DNA of 64,000 bases, from contig NZ_KB897905.1 in the NCBI RefSeq assembly GCF_000377205.1, positions 306,586 through 370,585 of the forward strand, in the 5' to 3' direction. The DNA comes from Thioalkalivibrio sp. ALJ3 (lineage in GTDB: Bacteria; Pseudomonadota; Gammaproteobacteria; Ectothiorhodospirales; Ectothiorhodospiraceae). Positions 27,006-34,778 of this stretch are shown one piece after another (positions within the stretch are counted from its first letter, which is position 1; every line of letters starts with the position of its first letter). The notes under the pieces were generated by a model. It saw nothing but the letters and a program-made list of their open reading frames with translations. It had not been told where the DNA came from and ran no database searches. A program made the position numbers and the translations under genes.

Positions 27006-27755
27006 CTAACCTTCGTTATGTTCCAGACTGTCCGCGAGAAATCGGGCCGCCTTGTCAGGGGGCGCGCTCGAATCCAGGTGCACAAGCGGGATGCCCCTGT
27101 CGCCGCAGATGCTCGCAGCAATCTCGGTAATGTCGAGAGCCTGCTCAACCATTTCGTGGAAACGTGTTACGTCCGGGTTGCGCTGGCGCAGGCGCGCATT
27201 CACGAGATCGGGCGGGGCGACCACCAGAACCAGCGCGTCCGGGGCCGGCATGCTGTCCAGATAGGCCTGGACCTGTTCCGGCGACGCCCCCTGACCCAGA
27301 CTAATGGCCCGCTGGGCAAGTCCTTCGTCAAACGGAATCCAAGTGTTTCCCGGCAACCGTTCGGTCGCTCGTGCCAGTGCGACACTACCCATGAAGCTCT
27401 GCATCCGTTCCAGCGCAAGCGCCTCTCCTCCCTCCGACTCGCCACCGCGCACCAGCGCCAGACGCAAGAACTCGGGCCATGGGGATCCGGCCTCGCGCAG
27501 GGATCGGAACTCGTGACGCACCATCTCCTTCTCAAGCTTGGGGCGCATCCATCGTTGCAGACCCTTGCGGGCGTACAGGGCCGCCTCAAACCGTCGCCGG
27601 AAAGCGCCCGCGCCCTGACGCTCCTGATAGGTCCACAGCGGAAGTAATCGTGGAGATGCGGCCTCGATACCCCGACGTTTCCATTCTGCCTGGAGAGGTC
27701 CGAGCAGCGCGGTCTTGCCCACACCAGGCGGCCCCATCAATTCCAGTCGACGCAT
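27006..27755 (-). CDS. P-loop NTPase/kinase-like protein of the LPS locus
   Basis: A 249-residue cytoplasmic protein that starts directly with a Walker A loop, MRRLELMGPPGVGKTALL (GPPGVGKT at residues 8-15). A possible catalytic or Walker B region is WIPFDEGLAQRA (near 140), and PAPDALVLVVAPPDLVNARLRQRNPD resembles the LID and nucleobase region of small-molecule or nucleotide kinases. The three-base gap to the kinase gene upstream and shared strand with the glycosyltransferase and ligase genes suggest one operon. A role in phosphorylating a sugar or in activating sulfate as PAPS is conceivable but unsupported: no APS-kinase signature was recognised. Confidence 0.7.
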   Translation of the reverse strand: MRRLELMGPPGVGKTALLGPLQAEWKRRGIEAASPRLLPLWTYQERQGAGAFRRRFEAALYARKGLQRWMRPKLEKEMVRHEFRSLREAGSPWPEFLRLALVRGGESEGGEALALERMQSFMGSVALARATERLPGNTWIPFDEGLAQRAISLGQGASPEQVQAYLDSMPAPDALVLVVAPPDLVNARLRQRNPDVTRFHEMVEQALDITEIAASICGDRGIPLVHLDSSAPPDKAARFLADSLEHNEG

Positions 27756-27758
27756 GCG

Positions 27759-28781
27759 TTAATCCACCCTGAGAGCAGAGCGCAGCTTTTCGCTGGCACC
27801 CACAAACTTGTCTCGACGCTTGTGCGAAGCAGCGCTCGCAAACTGGGGGCGAAAGGCATGCGCGAGCGCCATCGACAGCAGCGAGGCAACGCGGTGCTCC
27901 GGGCACCATTCGCGCCCGGCGGAATGCCACAAAGAAGCCATTTCCGGGTCGTAGTCGCCCCGCAGATAGTTTGTGCGCAACGCAGCATTCACCGGCGCGG
28001 TCCCGCGCAGGAGCGACAGCGCGTCGTAGAAAAAAGGTAACGGTTGCACCCGTTCCAGGTCGATCAGCACAACACGGCCATCCGGACGAACAAAGACATT
28101 CCCGTTGTGACAGTCGCCGTGGCATTCGAGCAGGGGCGCCTCGCGCAGGACATGTTCGACACCCGTCTCATACTGATCCAGCGCCCTGCGCAACCAACCC
28201 GGAAGGTTCCATCGTCGAACCTCGCTCCAGACCCGATCGAGGTCGAAACAACCCTCGCAATGCTCGACATGGTGCTCGCAACTGGCCAACAACTGGCGAT
28301 ATACCGGATCCCATTGCGCTTCGTCCGCATCACGGACAGGAACACCATCGACAAAGGATTCACGGACGGCAAAAGCACCCGGGATCTCCACCGTGGCCTG
28401 GTGAATCTCGGGGCAGGGATAGGACCGTGCCAGCCACTGTGCATGGCGTAACAGCCTGTCGACCTGCCCCGGGCGATCGGTTACCCGAAGCATCCAGCGC
28501 CGCTCTCGATCCACCAGCAATGTCCAGTCGCTACGCGCAATCAGCGTATCGCAGGTCCCGGCAGCACCTCCTGCCTGCAGCCCGCGCTTGCGCCCGGCAT
28601 GGCCCTGTCCGGCGGAACGCAGAAGCCTTTTCTGATACGCATCGGGGTGAACGCCGTCCTTTGGGCAGTAGGCCACACCCGCGGACACCTGCCATTCTCC
28701 TCGCGTCAGCTCCGGTTCCACCCAGCGCAGCTTGAGCCGCGTTTGCCGCGCCTGCTTCCATTGGGCGAAAAGACCCTTCAA
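27759..28781 (-). CDS. APH/LPS-kinase-fold phosphotransferase
   Basis: A 340-residue protein with a eukaryotic-kinase-like fold. The catalytic loop is LLECHGDCHNGNVFV (HxD with downstream Asn) and the metal-binding aspartate is in VVLIDLERVQPLPFFYD. The N-lobe is Arg-rich. The start is TTG 28781, overlapping the TGA of the upstream glycosyltransferase (TTGA) with GGGGA about eight bases upstream; in-frame extension would run deep into that gene. By position, the substrate is probably a core sugar such as heptose. It is not a close match to WaaP or KdkA by motif, so the substrate is open. Confidence 0.75.
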   Translation of the reverse strand: MKGLFAQWKQARQTRLKLRWVEPELTRGEWQVSAGVAYCPKDGVHPDAYQKRLLRSAGQGHAGRKRGLQAGGAAGTCDTLIARSDWTLLVDRERRWMLRVTDRPGQVDRLLRHAQWLARSYPCPEIHQATVEIPGAFAVRESFVDGVPVRDADEAQWDPVYRQLLASCEHHVEHCEGCFDLDRVWSEVRRWNLPGWLRRALDQYETGVEHVLREAPLLECHGDCHNGNVFVRPDGRVVLIDLERVQPLPFFYDALSLLRGTAPVNAALRTNYLRGDYDPEMASLWHSAGREWCPEHRVASLLSMALAHAFRPQFASAASHKRRDKFVGASEKLRSALRVD

Positions 28782-29905
28782 CGCGGCATCCCCTGCCCCG
28801 GAGACGCCAGGCCGAAAAAGTCGAGGTATGCCCGGGCGGCCGTTTCCGCCCGAAAGGGGCGCACCGCATCCTCGCGCTCGAACGCGGGCCCCTCGCCACG
28901 CAACGTACGATCCAGGGCATCGGCAAGGGCCTCGGGATCCTGCATCGGCACCAGGGTGCCAAAACGACCATCGGCGAGGATCTCGCGCGGTCCACTGGGG
29001 CAATCGGTCGACACCACGGGCACGCCGAGTCCCAGGGCCTCCATCACCACATTGACCAGACCCTCCCAGCGAGAGGACAGCGCAAACACGTCAGAACGCG
29101 CCATCCATGCATAGGGATTGGAGACGAAGCCCGGCAGATCCAGGTCGCCCTCGATACCCAGTTCCCTGGCGAGGGCCCTCAGGGCAGCTTCCTCGCGCCC
29201 CTTGCCGAGAATGATCAGCCTTGCCTCGCGCCGTTCCCTCAGGCGGGCAAATGCGCGCAGCAAGGTCGGGTAATCCTTTTGCGGCACCAGGCGCCCTGCT
29301 GACAAGATCACGGGGCAGGTCTTGTTGACTAACCAGGGATGGTCCACGGACTCACAGGCCCGCTCCAGCGTAGACGGGGCCACCGAGCCACTGTAAATAC
29401 GCTGTACGGTCACCCCTTTCAGGCCCACGGTATCCACCAGATCATCACGCACACCGTCGGAAACGGCGATTACCCCGTGCGAACGCGGATACCAGCGACG
29501 AATCTGACGGAACTTCCGTTCCCGCCGCAGCGGCTCAGCCGCCAGCTTTTCCGATTCACCAAAGGTATTGGGTACGCTCAGGAAGCGCTTCGCCCCCGTA
29601 TCCGGCAGCATGCTCACCTGAGCCAGGATCATGTTGGTGATATGGTTCACCGAGAGGATCACCCGCGGCCGACGTCGTCGCAGGTAGCGCCAAAGGGCCA
29701 GAGTAGTCGCGAATTTCCCGCGGGTACCAAGGTGCACGCACGCCACCGATGATGGCATCTCGTCGGGGTAAAACATCTCCCCGTCGCGGAAAGTCACCAA
29801 CTCCACCGACCAGCCCTCGCGCGTCCACACGTGGATCTGATTCATCAGCCGCCGATAGGTACCTCCCCACGGCCGAAACATCCCGAAAAGCACGATATCC
29901 GGCAC
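28778..29905 (-). CDS. Glycosyltransferase family 4 (third of four)
   Basis: GT-B enzyme of 375 residues. Motifs in order: VLFGMFRPWGGTYRRL (N-terminal loop), GVIAVSDGVRDDLV, the hinge QRIYSGSVAP, ILSAGRLVPQKDYPTLLRAFARL, and the EX7E region EGLVNVVMEALGLGVP followed by STDCPSGPREIL. The start is GTG 29905. It is very similar in layout to the genes at 24109 and 32307. It lies between the ligase-like gene and the kinase on the minus strand, with a six-base gap upstream and a four-base overlap downstream, so it is surely in one operon. Sugar specificity is unknown. Confidence 0.88.
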   Translation of the reverse strand: MPDIVLFGMFRPWGGTYRRLMNQIHVWTREGWSVELVTFRDGEMFYPDEMPSSVACVHLGTRGKFATTLALWRYLRRRRPRVILSVNHITNMILAQVSMLPDTGAKRFLSVPNTFGESEKLAAEPLRRERKFRQIRRWYPRSHGVIAVSDGVRDDLVDTVGLKGVTVQRIYSGSVAPSTLERACESVDHPWLVNKTCPVILSAGRLVPQKDYPTLLRAFARLRERREARLIILGKGREEAALRALARELGIEGDLDLPGFVSNPYAWMARSDVFALSSRWEGLVNVVMEALGLGVPVVSTDCPSGPREILADGRFGTLVPMQDPEALADALDRTLRGEGPAFEREDAVRPFRAETAARAYLDFFGLASPGQGMPR

Positions 29906-29911
29906 GCCACG

Positions 29912-31306
29912 TCATCCGTTTGTGCGGGGGGCGTTAATGTGCCGGGCCAGGGCCGCGGCAACCATTGGCGCCAGGAACATCGTATACAAGTGGATCTGCT
30001 TGAATGAATCGAGAAAATACGTGCCCAGCATCGCCACCAGCATGAAAGGCACGAAACCGATCGTCGTAAATGCCAGCCCCAACCCTACGCGATCCGTGCG
30101 CGGCCGCGCGCGTACCTGGCGAAAGGCCTCCCAGATGATGGCTATGAAGAACGCGATCATCAGGACATATCCAATTCCGCCCAGGCGCGAAAGCAATTCC
30201 ACGTGGGCGTCATGAAAATGCCCCGAGCGACCTTCAAGCACCGGTGGCAGAGGGCGCTCTGCCATCATGTGGTAGGGATCTCCGGGGCCCCATCCCGTCA
30301 TTGGGCGGTCGAGCCACAGCTGGATGGCGAACACCTTGTACGCACCGCGGGCTCCGACATTGCCATCCTCGAACTCCCAGGCATCTTCCAGGCTCTCCAT
30401 GGCCAGGATCTCACCAATCGCGTCCGCTCGGTCCATCGCACGACGTTCGATCTCGTCCCAGGCAAAGTGGACCCCGGAAGCAAACAGGGCCACCAAGACC
30501 AGCAATCCTGCCATCACGGGTGGACGGCGCAGCTCGCGGCGGAAGTGCCAGGCCAGCAGAATGGCCAACACTGACAAGGCCACGATCAGGGACAGCCATC
30601 CTGTGCGCGACTTGGTGACGAAAATGGCGACCAGGAGCATGACCACGGCCACCAGAACACCGCTGGCGCGGAACGCAATAGCCCAAGTGCCGCGCGCCCG
30701 GGGTTGGACGCCATTACCCAGTAGCAAAGCCGGCACGAACATCAACAGGCCGATCAGCATCGCCCCCATCGCCAGGGCGGCCCGCGAATGCCCCATACCG
30801 AATATGTAGCGGAAGGTTCCGGTGAGGGCCTGATTGAAGTCTTCCCAGGACCACGTGGGCAGTATTTCGAAGAAGAGAAACCCAAGGGCCATTACTACCA
30901 GGGCACCCACGGCGTGACGCAACCAGTCGCCAGTGGCCACCAGCGCCATGGCCAGAATCAGTACGGGTAATGCAAGGATACGGACCCAGGTCCCCATACC
31001 GTCCAGATGTTCGCTGGACAGCTCCGGCTGTTCGATAAAGGCCGCCGACAACCCTCGCAAAAGCACATAGACGATAAATGCCACGGCAATCCAGAACACC
31101 GGGCTACGAATGACACCCTGCCAGTGGCGCACTACTACAAGAGCGGTGATGATCAGCATACCGAACTGGGCAAGCTGCCCCAGCGTAATGCTGAGCGGCG
31201 ACAGGAAGGCGAACACATACACACAGGCGATAGCCGCATAGCGAAGCCCGCCCTGTGATAGCCCAGTGGAATTCATGGGCACGGCGCGCCCGTTCATTGC
31301 TGTCAT
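29912..31306 (-). CDS. waaL: O-antigen ligase-like membrane protein
   Basis: Polytopic inner-membrane protein of 464 residues with about ten to twelve hydrophobic segments and a large periplasmic loop (about 275-370). That loop carries the Wzy_C-type features TGWGPGD and GHFHDAHVELLSRLGGIG, with the His expected for ligase chemistry. Family members either attach polysaccharide from undecaprenyl diphosphate to lipid A-core or polymerise O-units. No wzx, wzy or wzm/wzt gene lies in the window, so what it would ligate is unclear. Start candidates are 31306, 31297 and 31276. It heads the minus-strand ligase-GT4-kinase-NTPase operon. Confidence 0.8.
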   Translation of the reverse strand: MTAMNGRAVPMNSTGLSQGGLRYAAIACVYVFAFLSPLSITLGQLAQFGMLIITALVVVRHWQGVIRSPVFWIAVAFIVYVLLRGLSAAFIEQPELSSEHLDGMGTWVRILALPVLILAMALVATGDWLRHAVGALVVMALGFLFFEILPTWSWEDFNQALTGTFRYIFGMGHSRAALAMGAMLIGLLMFVPALLLGNGVQPRARGTWAIAFRASGVLVAVVMLLVAIFVTKSRTGWLSLIVALSVLAILLAWHFRRELRRPPVMAGLLVLVALFASGVHFAWDEIERRAMDRADAIGEILAMESLEDAWEFEDGNVGARGAYKVFAIQLWLDRPMTGWGPGDPYHMMAERPLPPVLEGRSGHFHDAHVELLSRLGGIGYVLMIAFFIAIIWEAFRQVRARPRTDRVGLGLAFTTIGFVPFMLVAMLGTYFLDSFKQIHLYTMFLAPMVAAALARHINAPRTNG

Positions 31307-31390
31307 GCGAGTCTCGTTGGTTGTTCGTGCAGGCGTAGAAACCGACCACCTTTCGGGGCGGCATCTGACTCATGGAAAATCGGTCGCCAG

Positions 31391-31396
31391 TATAAT
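31391..31396 (+). promoter_or_regulatory. Candidate -10 box for the kdkA operon
   Basis: CAGTATAATGGG gives a perfect TATAAT about 80 bp upstream of kdkA within the 170-bp divergent gap. The -35 region is poor (CTGACT lies 20 bp upstream), so the assignment is tentative. Confidence 0.4.
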
Positions 31397-31476
31397 GGGT
31401 GCTCACAGGGGGTACAGCCCAACAGCGCCCATCGTCACGTCCCCATCATGGGTCCGGATCACAACCAGAGAAACCG

Positions 31477-32310
31477 ATGCGAGGCGCCCGTTGCGATTGC
31501 CCGATGCCAGACGATAACCGCGTTCACATTCCGCGCCATCGGCCTGACGCCCGCGCATTGGCGCCGGACGCGGCAAACCATGCCCCGACATCGCCCGGCA
31601 CATGCCTCGAGCGCCTGGCCCGAAACCGGTGGATCCTGCACGACACGTCACTGCTCCCAACGGTTTCCGAGGAGTTGTTTCAGCCACAGAGGCTGCGTCA
31701 GCAGGGGGCTATAACCGCAACCCGTACCGGGCGCCGGACCACCCACTTCCTCAGGCACGAAGAACTCGACCTTGTATTGCGGCACTACTGGCGCGGCGGC
31801 TGGATCGCCAGACTGTCGGAAGACCACTACTGGTGGACCGGCCTCGCGCGCACACGCCCATTGCAGGAATGGCACCTGCTGCGTGCCTTGTATGATCTCG
31901 GTCTCCCGGTCCCCCGCCCTGTCGCAGCCCGGGTCGTCCGCCACAGCCTGTGGTATTCGGGGGACTTGATCACCACCGCTATCCCAAAGGCCCTGCCGCT
32001 TGATGAATACATCCGGGAAGAACTCGACACCCCGGCCCTGTGGCGCGGAATCGGGACCACCGTTGCCCGTTTCCACAATGCCGGCACCTGGCACGCCGAC
32101 CTCAATGTTCGCAACATCCTGGTCGGACCAGGTGACGAGGTCTGGCTGATCGACTGGGACCGGGGTCGCCTCGGCGTCCATCGAGGGCTGAAGCGTAACC
32201 TGACCCGGCTACAGCGTTCGCTGGCCAAGTGGTCCGGCACACGGGAGCGAGGAGCCAGAGGCTGGTCCCATCTGCTGCAGGGCTACAACGACGAACGAAA
32301 ACCGGCATGA
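31477..32310 (+). CDS. kdkA: 3-deoxy-D-manno-octulosonic acid kinase
   Basis: Cytoplasmic kinase expected to phosphorylate the 4-position of the first Kdo on lipid IV-A, as known in Haemophilus and relatives. The conserved stretch RHYWRGGWIARLSEDHYWWTGLARTRPLQEWHLL is typical of KdkA, with catalytic loop WHADLNVRNILV (HxD...N) and metal site LIDWDRGRLG. About 277 residues from ATG 31477; ATG 31504 is an alternative, and neither has a strong Shine-Dalgarno. It opens a plus-strand operon: its stop overlaps the next glycosyltransferase (ATGA). The pairing with waaA fits a single phosphorylated Kdo in the core. Confidence 0.88.
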   Translation: MRGARCDCPMPDDNRVHIPRHRPDARALAPDAANHAPTSPGTCLERLARNRWILHDTSLLPTVSEELFQPQRLRQQGAITATRTGRRTTHFLRHEELDLVLRHYWRGGWIARLSEDHYWWTGLARTRPLQEWHLLRALYDLGLPVPRPVAARVVRHSLWYSGDLITTAIPKALPLDEYIREELDTPALWRGIGTTVARFHNAGTWHADLNVRNILVGPGDEVWLIDWDRGRLGVHRGLKRNLTRLQRSLAKWSGTRERGARGWSHLLQGYNDERKPA

Positions 32311-33449
32311 CGACCAGGCGGCTGGCTGTGCTCGTGTCCTACACCGGCGATGGTGGTGTCGAGAAGATGATGAACCATCTTCTGCGAGGCTTCGTGGATG
32401 CCGGCATCCAGGTTGACCTTCTGTTGCTGAAGGCGCGTGGCGGTCATCTCGAACAAATCCCCGAGGCCGTGAACGTGATCCGGCTGGACGCACGAACCTC
32501 TCTGCTGGCGCTGCCCGCCGTCATCGGTTATCTCCGCCGTCAACGCCCGGCGGCATTACTGGCCGCCAAGGACCGTGCCGGCCGCGTGGCCCTGCATGCA
32601 CGGCGTCTGGCGCGGGTACCCACAAGGGTCGTTCTCCGGATGGGCATGCACCTGAGCGGTTCGCTTGCCGGCAAGACCTCGTTGCAAAGGCTGCTCCGTT
32701 ATCGCCCTGTCAGGCGGCTGTACCCGCAGGCGGATGCGATCGTTGCGGTAGCGGGTCCGGTCGCGGAGGACCTCGCCCGCATCGGCAGCATCCCGCCGGA
32801 GCGGTTCCGCGTGATTCCCAACCCGGTGATCTCCCCGGAGCTGCCTGAACGCGCGGGGCAGGTCGCAGATCATCCCTGGCTGGATCCGGCCGCCCTGGAA
32901 GAGACACCGGTCGTGCTGGCCGTCGGTCGTCTGAAACCGCAGAAGGATTTCGCGACGCTCCTTCGGGCTTTCGCTCGGTTACACGCTCAGCGCACCTGTC
33001 GGCTGATCATCCTGGGAGAAGGGCCCGAGCGGGCCCGACTGCAAAACCTGGGGCGGGAACTGGATATCGCGGACCATGTCGATCTGGCGGGCTTCCGCGC
33101 CAACCCGTATCCGTTCATGCGTACGGCCAGCCTGTTGGTCCTGTCATCACGCTTCGAGGGTTCGCCCAACGTCCTGGTCGAGGCCATGGCACTCGGGACG
33201 CCGGTCGTCGCCACGGACTGTCCCAGTGGTCCACGCGGCATCCTCGACGGCGGGCGCTTTGGACCGCTCGTTCCTGTAGGCGATGCTGCTGCACTGGCCG
33301 ATGGTATGGCCCGAGGGCTGGATGCACCGACCGAACCGGCCCAGCTCCAGCAGGCGGTCGCCGACTACACCGTTGAAAAGAGCGCCCGCGCCTACCTGGA
33401 TGCGCTGGGCCTCGTATCGACCTTAAAGCCGGACACCAACACCCCATGA
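32307..33449 (+). CDS. Glycosyltransferase family 4 (fourth of four)
   Basis: GT-B enzyme of 380 residues with VLVSYTGDGGVEKMMNHLL at the N-terminus, RVIPNPVISPELPERA at the hinge, LAVGRLKPQKDFATLLRAFARL, and the EX7E region EGSPNVLVEAMALGTP followed by ATDCPSGPRGIL. The ATG overlaps the kdkA stop, and its own stop overlaps the next gene (ATGA). The motif spacing is nearly the same as in the genes at 19531, 24109 and 28778, so the four probably arose by duplication and may add successive sugars. No sugar can be assigned. Confidence 0.89.
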   Translation: MTTRRLAVLVSYTGDGGVEKMMNHLLRGFVDAGIQVDLLLLKARGGHLEQIPEAVNVIRLDARTSLLALPAVIGYLRRQRPAALLAAKDRAGRVALHARRLARVPTRVVLRMGMHLSGSLAGKTSLQRLLRYRPVRRLYPQADAIVAVAGPVAEDLARIGSIPPERFRVIPNPVISPELPERAGQVADHPWLDPAALEETPVVLAVGRLKPQKDFATLLRAFARLHAQRTCRLIILGEGPERARLQNLGRELDIADHVDLAGFRANPYPFMRTASLLVLSSRFEGSPNVLVEAMALGTPVVATDCPSGPRGILDGGRFGPLVPVGDAAALADGMARGLDAPTEPAQLQQAVADYTVEKSARAYLDALGLVSTLKPDTNTP

Positions 33450-34048
33450 AAGCCCCCATCCTCATCGATCTGCCCACCGAAAATCTCGAGCGGTATCTCG
33501 ACAAGCGCGACCCGGCGACCAAGGCCCGGTTCTTCATGGATGGGTTGCTCCTTCCCCGGGGCGTGCGTCGCGGACAATGGCACCGGCGGACCAAACCCTT
33601 TGACCAGCACCCGATCTACGGACTGCTGGAACACCTGCTGAACGAAGGGCGCAACCGAGACGAACACATCAACGCGCTGCGGTACTACTATCGGGAGCGG
33701 GGCAAGACCGCGGACCAGGCCGAGGACAAGATCGCCCGCTCCCTGGACAAGTACCTCGAACGATACCGCGGGCTGGCTCGAAGCATGGCCGAGAATGGAT
33801 ATGTGGCCGGTCTGGGCAAGGACGAGATTGGCGTGGCAATCGGCCCGGACGGCGAATTCATTAAGGTGGCGAACGGCAATCACCGGCTGGCGGTGGCCCG
33901 CTTGGTCGGTGTCCCACAGGTGGTCGGAGAGATCCAGTTCGTGCACCGCAACTGGCTGCGCCGCCAGCCCCCGCAACGCGACGTCGACGAGACCCTGCTG
34001 CATACCCTGGGCTCGCTGAATGCCCGACGCAATCCCGCGGATTCCTGA
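33446..34048 (+). CDS. ParB/Srx-fold-like hypothetical protein in the LPS operon
   Basis: A 200-residue cytoplasmic protein that I do not recognise as a named family. Residues 115-150 read GVAIGPDGEFIKVANGNHRLAVARLVGVPQVVGEI. This resembles the GxHR(L)AxA loop of ParB/sulfiredoxin-fold domains, which bind nucleotides or phosphate. The rest is helical and charged (ALRYYYRERGKTADQAEDKIARSLDKYLERY). It is coupled to the GT4 gene by a four-base overlap, and the next sulfotransferase starts 49 bp downstream. In this setting it may be an auxiliary or regulatory factor, or an unusual kinase-like enzyme. That is speculation; the fold match is by motif only. Confidence 0.7.
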   Translation: MKAPILIDLPTENLERYLDKRDPATKARFFMDGLLLPRGVRRGQWHRRTKPFDQHPIYGLLEHLLNEGRNRDEHINALRYYYRERGKTADQAEDKIARSLDKYLERYRGLARSMAENGYVAGLGKDEIGVAIGPDGEFIKVANGNHRLAVARLVGVPQVVGEIQFVHRNWLRRQPPQRDVDETLLHTLGSLNARRNPADS

Positions 34049-34097
34049 CACACCCGCGGTTACAATACCGCCACTGCCCCCTGCCAGCCTCCGCTAC

Positions 34098-34778
34098 ATG
34101 CTGATTTCATACCGCAAGAATTTCCTGTTCGTGCACATCGCCAAGACGGGCGGGACCAGCATCCGGGCGGCGCTGCGGCCGTACCGCTGGGGCGGGTGGT
34201 ACAGCATTCCGCTGTGGGCGGCGAGCCAGGTCAGCCAGCTGACCCGCCCCCGGCACAAGCTGGGACTGAAGTTCCCCCGCCACGCGAAAGCGATCGCGGC
34301 GAAGGAGATGCTGCCGGAGCCGGTCTACCGCGAGCTGTTCAAGTGCGCGATCGTGCGCAACCCGTGGGATCTTCAGGTGAGTTCCTGGCATCACATCCAG
34401 CGGGAGAAGCCGGAGGTCCTGAAAGGGGTCAAGTCCTTCGGAGATTTCCTGCGCCTGAAGTTCGATCCCGAGCGCCCGTACGACTACATGCTGGACACCT
34501 CGGCGGAGTTGCAGCACGAGTACATCGTGGATCTCCAGGGCCGGGTGATCGTCGACTTCATCGGCCGCTACGAGAACCTGCAGGAGGATTTCCGGACCAT
34601 CTGCGACCGCATCGGGATACCTGCGCCGGAGCTGCCGCATCTGCGCCGCGCCACCGAACGCGACGACTACCGGACCTACTACGACGATGCCCTCGTGGAG
34701 CTGGTCGCGCAGCATTATCGCCGCGACCTGGACCTGCTGGGCTACCAGTTCGATGCGCCGCACACCGGAAACGGGTGA
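34098..34778 (+). CDS. Sulfotransferase family 2-like protein (no. 7)
   Basis: A 226-residue sulfotransferase-like protein. The 5'-phosphosulfate loop FLFVHIAKTGGTSIRAAL (9-26) is close to the HIPKTGGTS consensus of the carbohydrate sulfotransferase group, and the 3'-phosphate element is CAIVRNPWDLQVSSWHH (about 92-108). VDFIGRYENLQEDFRTICDRIG follows. ATG 34098 aligns with the N-termini of its paralogues; the upstream frame overlaps the ParB-like gene. It overlaps the two-domain kinase gene by 26 bp and so belongs to the kdkA operon. That is the strongest genetic link between the sulfotransferases and lipopolysaccharide core synthesis. Confidence 0.83.
   Translation: MLISYRKNFLFVHIAKTGGTSIRAALRPYRWGGWYSIPLWAASQVSQLTRPRHKLGLKFPRHAKAIAAKEMLPEPVYRELFKCAIVRNPWDLQVSSWHHIQREKPEVLKGVKSFGDFLRLKFDPERPYDYMLDTSAELQHEYIVDLQGRVIVDFIGRYENLQEDFRTICDRIGIPAPELPHLRRATERDDYRTYYDDALVELVAQHYRRDLDLLGYQFDAPHTGNG

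Noticed and set aside
28782-29003. Longer N-terminus for the kinase at 27759
   Set aside because: It lies entirely inside the conserved C-terminus of the upstream glycosyltransferase; the TTGA overlap start explains the gene better.
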